Under the pieces are notes generated by a model. The model was not told where the DNA came from. It saw only the letters and a program-made list of their open reading frames with translations, and ran no database searches. A program made the translations under genes and the position numbers. This document shows, piece by piece, positions 29,322-33,046 of a stretch of DNA of 33,046 nt; the first letter of the stretch is position 1, and every line of letters begins with the position of its first letter. Source of the DNA: a virus; IMG/VR virus record IMGVR_UViG_3300020183_000277, positions 1 to 33,046 of that record, one strand, 5' to 3'.

Positions 29322-31241
29322 TTAATTATTGGTCAAATCGACTAGTTCACATTTGTCGCCGCTACAAGCGAACGATTGAGTTCCAACAGTTTGATCCACC
29401 TTTTCCCACTTCTTTAGTTCACTCCAATCAATATCTTTGGGAGTGGCTGCAAGCAGTTCTTCATACTGGGCCTTGGTGCAATCTTGATACGGTGCTTGAC
29501 GATACGAGTGATCCGAGTGTGGTAGGAATGAAATACCACTAATCTCGTCAAAATGCTTGTACACCCATGCTCCTACCTCTATCCATTCGTGCTCACGCAC
29601 TGTGACAGTGATAGACGGCTTGTGTTCACACCAGTGACGCTGATACGCCAGCCATAGCTCTAGATGCTCTATAGCAGTCATATCGTTACGAGTAACAGAA
29701 CCTTCAGCCTTCATGGGGAACGAGAACACCATAACCGAATCAGGCTTCATCACACACGGCTCATGAGTAAAGCCTTTCTCAACCATCATCTGACACAGAG
29801 GATCTTTACGGTCTGCACGAACGGTACGGATGTAGTATTCGTTGTGACGAGCGTGGATGCCTGAAGCCGCATCGGTAAGTTGTGAAACTGTACCACTGGG
29901 CTTGATGCAAGTGATGGCTGCTGCAGGATTGATACCAAGTTTTTTGGCCCATTCTGCATTGGTCTTGATCGCCATCTCTTTGAGATTGATCAGATTAGCC
30001 TTGAGGCCGTGCATATTACGCATCATGGCGTTGTCTAGAATACCTGTAAGTGAAACACCTAGTAATGCTTCTTCTTCGCAGTTCTTCTTCCACTCGCTAG
30101 ACAGATACGGAAAGTTGGTTAGTGAAGCTTGCCATGTGCCAAGAATAGCTGCAAGACGAACCTTACGAGCCAGTGTTTCCATAGTATCGTTCGGACGAAC
30201 AATCACTTCTGTAAGATTGCAGAATTCACGATCTCGCAGAATAATTTCTGAACATGGATTGGTACCGAACTCATATGATGCGTCACGACGATCACCTAAT
30301 TTGGCTACAGTCTTCTGGCAAGCGTCACGATTAAAGATGCCACGCTCACCACTCTTGCTCTTGTACAGAGACACCCATTCTTCCATGAATGTACCAATCT
30401 CTGGCTTCTCCTTGTATACTACACTATTATTCGCAAGTGCTCTTTGAGGATTAGCTTCCCACCATGCTCCAGTCTTAGCATCACGCATCCGTTCATCGGT
30501 AAGATTTGAAAGGCTGATAAGAGCTGATCGACGTACGCCTCCGACCACAACAACTTCCGCAATCTTACAGACAATATCGTGGCATTCGATGGAGGTGAGT
30601 TTTCGTCCAGCTGCTCTTCTAAATGTATCCACACTGAACCTAAACAGATCATCCAGTGGTTTTGGCCCAGATGCACGGCCTCCAAAAGTTTTGAGTCGGG
30701 CACCAGCAGGCCGTATCTTAGATAGGTCCCATCGTGGAATTTGACCACCAATAAGTAGGGAGACAAGTTCCTTGTAAGCTTTAGCCCAACCAGCCTTGCT
30801 GTCTTGGACAACGATTGTTGTATCCGAATCAGTAAACTCTTCAGCGATTGTAGGAAGTTTATCAACATAATGACGCTCCACGGAGAATCCTACGCCTGTA
30901 CCACACATTAGAATGTAAAGAATTTCATCGAAAGCACGAACACGATTTACTGCAACATACGAACAGTTGTATCCTGCAGTGTTGTCACGATCTAGTGCCT
31001 CACCTGCGGTCATCAGTGAACGCATGGATGGCATTACTTCTAGATTGAGAACAGCCCGACGAAGTTCTTCACGAGTCTCCTTATCAAGCTTGCACTTCGT
31101 GTTCTCCTTGAGATGCTTGTCGAAGTGGTTAAAGTAACGGTTCACTGTTTCTTCCCAAGACTCACGACGGCCTTCATCTTCTAGCCAACGAGAGTAACGT
31201 GAAAGGTGAATGAACTCTTGATAAGGTGTAGGTAAATGCAT
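29322..31241 (-). CDS. nrdJ: Class II ribonucleotide reductase (right copy)
   Basis: Full-length 639-residue copy of the gene at 8432-10351 with all catalytic residues (C93, N328, C330, E332, C341, C626, C631). I count about 12 residue differences, several clustered near residues 402-425 (TMMRDMHGLKNNLTN versus AMMRNMHGLKANLIN). The DNA shows many more, mostly silent, changes. Both copies therefore look functional. Upstream GGAGAAAAATTAAAT spacing equals the left copy. Confidence 0.97.
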   Translation of the reverse strand: MHLPTPYQEFIHLSRYSRWLEDEGRRESWEETVNRYFNHFDKHLKENTKCKLDKETREELRRAVLNLEVMPSMRSLMTAGEALDRDNTAGYNCSYVAVNRVRAFDEILYILMCGTGVGFSVERHYVDKLPTIAEEFTDSDTTIVVQDSKAGWAKAYKELVSLLIGGQIPRWDLSKIRPAGARLKTFGGRASGPKPLDDLFRFSVDTFRRAAGRKLTSIECHDIVCKIAEVVVVGGVRRSALISLSNLTDERMRDAKTGAWWEANPQRALANNSVVYKEKPEIGTFMEEWVSLYKSKSGERGIFNRDACQKTVAKLGDRRDASYEFGTNPCSEIILRDREFCNLTEVIVRPNDTMETLARKVRLAAILGTWQASLTNFPYLSSEWKKNCEEEALLGVSLTGILDNAMMRNMHGLKANLINLKEMAIKTNAEWAKKLGINPAAAITCIKPSGTVSQLTDAASGIHARHNEYYIRTVRADRKDPLCQMMVEKGFTHEPCVMKPDSVMVFSFPMKAEGSVTRNDMTAIEHLELWLAYQRHWCEHKPSITVTVREHEWIEVGAWVYKHFDEISGISFLPHSDHSYRQAPYQDCTKAQYEELLAATPKDIDWSELKKWEKVDQTVGTQSFACSGDKCELVDLTNN

Positions 31242-31278
31242 ATTTAATTTTTCTCCTGTTTGTTAAAAGTGAGTAAGT

Positions 31279-31989
31279 TTATTTAGCCGTTAATACTGCC
31301 CAAGAATGTGGAAAAAGTGGTTCTAGTATTTTTCCAATTGCTCCAGCGTATTGCTGTATTTCCCATTGGGCATGGGCATCTATTCGTTGTTTAAACACAC
31401 GTGCGTACGCTGAGAGCGATCCGGTCCACCACCACTCGGTGAAGGTGCCTTGTGGCAATACAGATCGTGCCTGCTCTGGTGCTACTCCTTCTTTAAGTAA
31501 TTCTTTATAGATTTCTACACTGTCATAAGCGATACGGGTGTACATTCTGTCTAAATCATCCACCACAATATCTTGTATAAAATCTGAACTGCCTTGTTTA
31601 GCACCATCTGTAGGAGCTGAACGCCATTCTGGAATATAAAATTCTGGTTCGTTTGTTACATACCTACGCGATATTTCGTTTTCAGTAAAACCGACTTTGT
31701 GTTTGAATAATTGCGTCCGTACAAAGATGGGTGCTTTAATTCGAAGCGTAATTTGTGGGTGTGCGAAGGGGGTCCAATGACCATGTTCTGCAAGGTATCG
31801 GATGAGTCGCTGATCTCTTTGTGATAGCTTATGTGAACCATCCTCTGCGGTTTCCCACTCACTTGTTTTAGCGAATGAGACTCTAGCAGCATTGACAACC
31901 GTAAGATCTGAGCCCATATGTTCCACATATTCAACATGTCCTTTATCAAGTACAATATATTTATTCGTATTCGTTGTCGTCGTTGTCAT
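31279..31989 (-). CDS. thyX: ThyX flavin-dependent thymidylate synthase (right copy)
   Basis: 236 residues, same signature FKHKVGFTENEISRRYV and C-terminal QARSVLPQGTFTEWWWTGSL as the left copy. The N-terminus differs: MTTTTTNTNKYIVLDKG is read from ATG 31989, inside the last codons of the acidic gene (29-base overlap), replacing MHKITTLDKG of the left arm. This marks the site where the left arm carries the additional TOPRIM gene. AATAAATA occurs on the minus strand within these first codons but no good start follows it. Confidence 0.95.
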   Translation of the reverse strand: MTTTTTNTNKYIVLDKGHVEYVEHMGSDLTVVNAARVSFAKTSEWETAEDGSHKLSQRDQRLIRYLAEHGHWTPFAHPQITLRIKAPIFVRTQLFKHKVGFTENEISRRYVTNEPEFYIPEWRSAPTDGAKQGSSDFIQDIVVDDLDRMYTRIAYDSVEIYKELLKEGVAPEQARSVLPQGTFTEWWWTGSLSAYARVFKQRIDAHAQWEIQQYAGAIGKILEPLFPHSWAVLTAK

Positions 31990-32242
31990 AATCTAAATCT
32001 AAATCTTCCTCTTCACTTTCGTCGTCATCCATATCATCATCTTCTAAAACAATTTCAAAATCAGCAATATCTAAATCTGTATGGTCTTGGGCATATTTAT
32101 GTGCCTTATTATATAATTCTGGATTTAATTCTTTAATATACTCCATGAACATAAAACAAAACACAAATAGCGGATTGTCGGTATCGATATCGAACTCTTC
32201 ATACTCTTTATCGTTATCCTCTGGGTTTAAATTTTCTTCCAT
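31961..32242 (-). CDS. Acidic protein, function unknown (right copy)
   Basis: 93 residues, counterpart of 6453-6725, with the constant centre PLFVFCFMFMEYIKEL and YNKAHKYAQDHTD and an Asp/Glu-rich tail of different sequence. The ribosome binding site AAGGA 7 bases before the ATG is the same as in the left arm. Overlaps primase by 16 bases and ThyX by 29. Confidence 0.8.
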   Translation of the reverse strand: MEENLNPEDNDKEYEEFDIDTDNPLFVFCFMFMEYIKELNPELYNKAHKYAQDHTDLDIADFEIVLEDDDMDDDESEEEDLDLDYDNDDNEYE

Positions 32243-33046
32243 TTATTGATCCTTATTTGTGCTTCCAGTCCTGATGCGGAATTTTCGTTAATAATATTTA
32301 TGATTTCTTGTGGTTCTAATCCACCCATAATCATATCATTAATATCTTTGTGTTTAATATGTTCTGGCCAGACACAAACTTTTTTATGTTGTTGTACAAG
32401 CTTTTCCATGGTTTGGATAACTTGTAAATTTCTTGGTTCGTTATCCATAACATAAATTATAGAGCGGTCACGAATTTCTTTGGGTGGATTAAACACATCA
32501 CTCATTCCCACGGTAGCAAGACAATTAGAAATGAACAGTGAGTCTAATGGGCCCTCAACAACGTAAACTGTTCCGGTTAGATCCATACGATCCAGACCAT
32601 ACCAGGATTTGTGTTCTTGATCGTCGGGCTTGATGGTAATATACCGTACACTTTTGCGAGCAGTACGGTCAGTAGACACCTTGATGATGCGTCCTTGAGC
32701 ACCTACCAGATGACCTTTACGATCCAAGATAGGAATTACAAGACGCGGTTCTGCAGCAAGTCCTTCAGCAGACTCACGATTGATGCGACGAGCCCACTGC
32801 CCAAAATCTTCTGCGTAGTACAGGTGCTGCCACATCTTTTTTGGGATCTGGCGTAGCTCTACAAACTGACGACAAGCGTGATTAGGTGGCAATTCAGCAA
32901 CAGTAGGTAACTCAATAGTGTACTTCTTCTTGGGCTTCTTGGAGAACAGCATCTTAGGTTTTTCCCTTTCCTGTGTTGGTTGTTTCTCTTTAAATTTTTC
33001 TAGACTGTACTCTTTACATAGGTTTGGAGCAACTTTACTCATGAAA
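32227..33046 (-). CDS. gp61: DNA primase, gp61-like (right copy, 5' part missing)
   Basis: The frame is open to the window edge (codon before the internal Met reads Phe, as in the left copy), so the N-terminal part with the zinc finger (about 70 residues) lies outside. The TOPRIM motifs VVEGPLDS and YVMDNEP are intact. The first 108 bases inward from the edge are identical to the left copy; after that silent and a few conservative changes appear (for example FIPN/FISN, VVRTMEKLV/VIQTMEKLV). Confidence 0.93.
   Translation of the reverse strand, partial: FMSKVAPNLCKEYSLEKFKEKQPTQEREKPKMLFSKKPKKKYTIELPTVAELPPNHACRQFVELRQIPKKMWQHLYYAEDFGQWARRINRESAEGLAAEPRLVIPILDRKGHLVGAQGRIIKVSTDRTARKSVRYITIKPDDQEHKSWYGLDRMDLTGTVYVVEGPLDSLFISNCLATVGMSDVFNPPKEIRDRSIIYVMDNEPRNLQVIQTMEKLVQQHKKVCVWPEHIKHKDINDMIMGGLEPQEIINIINENSASGLEAQIRINKWKKI

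Larger units (their letters stand above)
26050..33046. repeat. Right arm of the diverged inverted duplication
   Basis: Inverted counterpart of 5649-13620, running from near the end of ruvC to the window edge inside the primase. The spacer between the arms (13621-26049) holds non-duplicated late genes. Relative to the left arm it lacks the AT-rich TOPRIM gene and has a different middle in the opposite-strand gene. Its outermost 108 bases equal 5649-5756 exactly. Confidence 0.95.

Noticed and set aside
1-33046. Prophage or plasmid origin
   Set aside because: No integrase, repressor, attachment-site pair, partition or host chromosomal genes are visible; gene content and late promoters fit a lytic T4-like phage, although the rest of the genome is not shown.

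Overview
The window is part of the genome of a tailed bacteriophage with a T4-like (myovirus-type) replication module, most likely from a marine or aquatic lineage. The evidence is a gp43-type DNA polymerase, UvsX recombinase, gp41-type helicase and gp61-type primase in one tightly overlapping operon, ThyX and a B12-dependent ribonucleotide reductase, an MGME1-like exonuclease, and repeated T4-type late promoter octamers (NATAAATA). No integrase, repressor, tRNA, terminase, portal or capsid gene was recognised. The host cannot be named from the sequence.

Layout. (1) 1-6468: replication operon (end of a DUF1599-like gene, polymerase, a 29-residue membrane peptide, UvsX, a small membrane protein, helicase, primase). 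(2) 6453-10643: acidic protein, an AT-rich TOPRIM protein, ThyX, class II ribonucleotide reductase NrdJ and a small membrane protein, closed by a bidirectional terminator. (3) 10679-13640: a low-complexity protein on the minus strand, then a lipoprotein trypsin-like protease, a 31-residue membrane peptide and a RuvC-like resolvase on the plus strand. (4) 13641-26033: late-type genes, mostly of unknown function, many directly preceded by a late promoter. They include a cysteine-module protein, a GNAT acetyltransferase, a J-domain protein, a beta-rich spike-base-like protein, an MGME1-like exonuclease, a large protein with an HNH-like tail, a GAF-like membrane protein and a possible holin/spanin pair. 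(5) 26030-33046: a second, diverged, inverted copy of regions 2 and 3 plus most of the primase.

The main structural oddity is this inverted duplication: 5649-13620 and 26050-33046 (inverted) carry the same genes in the same order. All shared genes are intact in both arms and differ largely by silent changes (NrdJ differs at about 12 of 639 residues). The arms differ in two places: the AT-rich TOPRIM gene is only in the left arm, and the gene between the terminator and the protease has related ends but an unrelated middle. The last 108 bases of the window match the left arm exactly. This could be a head-to-head join of two related phage genomes (natural or in assembly) or a true inverted-repeat genome; the sequence alone does not decide.

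Other notable signals: an intrinsic terminator lies antisense inside the ruvC coding sequence and is kept in both copies with a compensating base-pair change; several late promoters sit so close to start codons that the mRNAs should be leaderless; and a candidate structured RNA of about 125 nt (15041-15165, minus) has its own late promoter and terminator.
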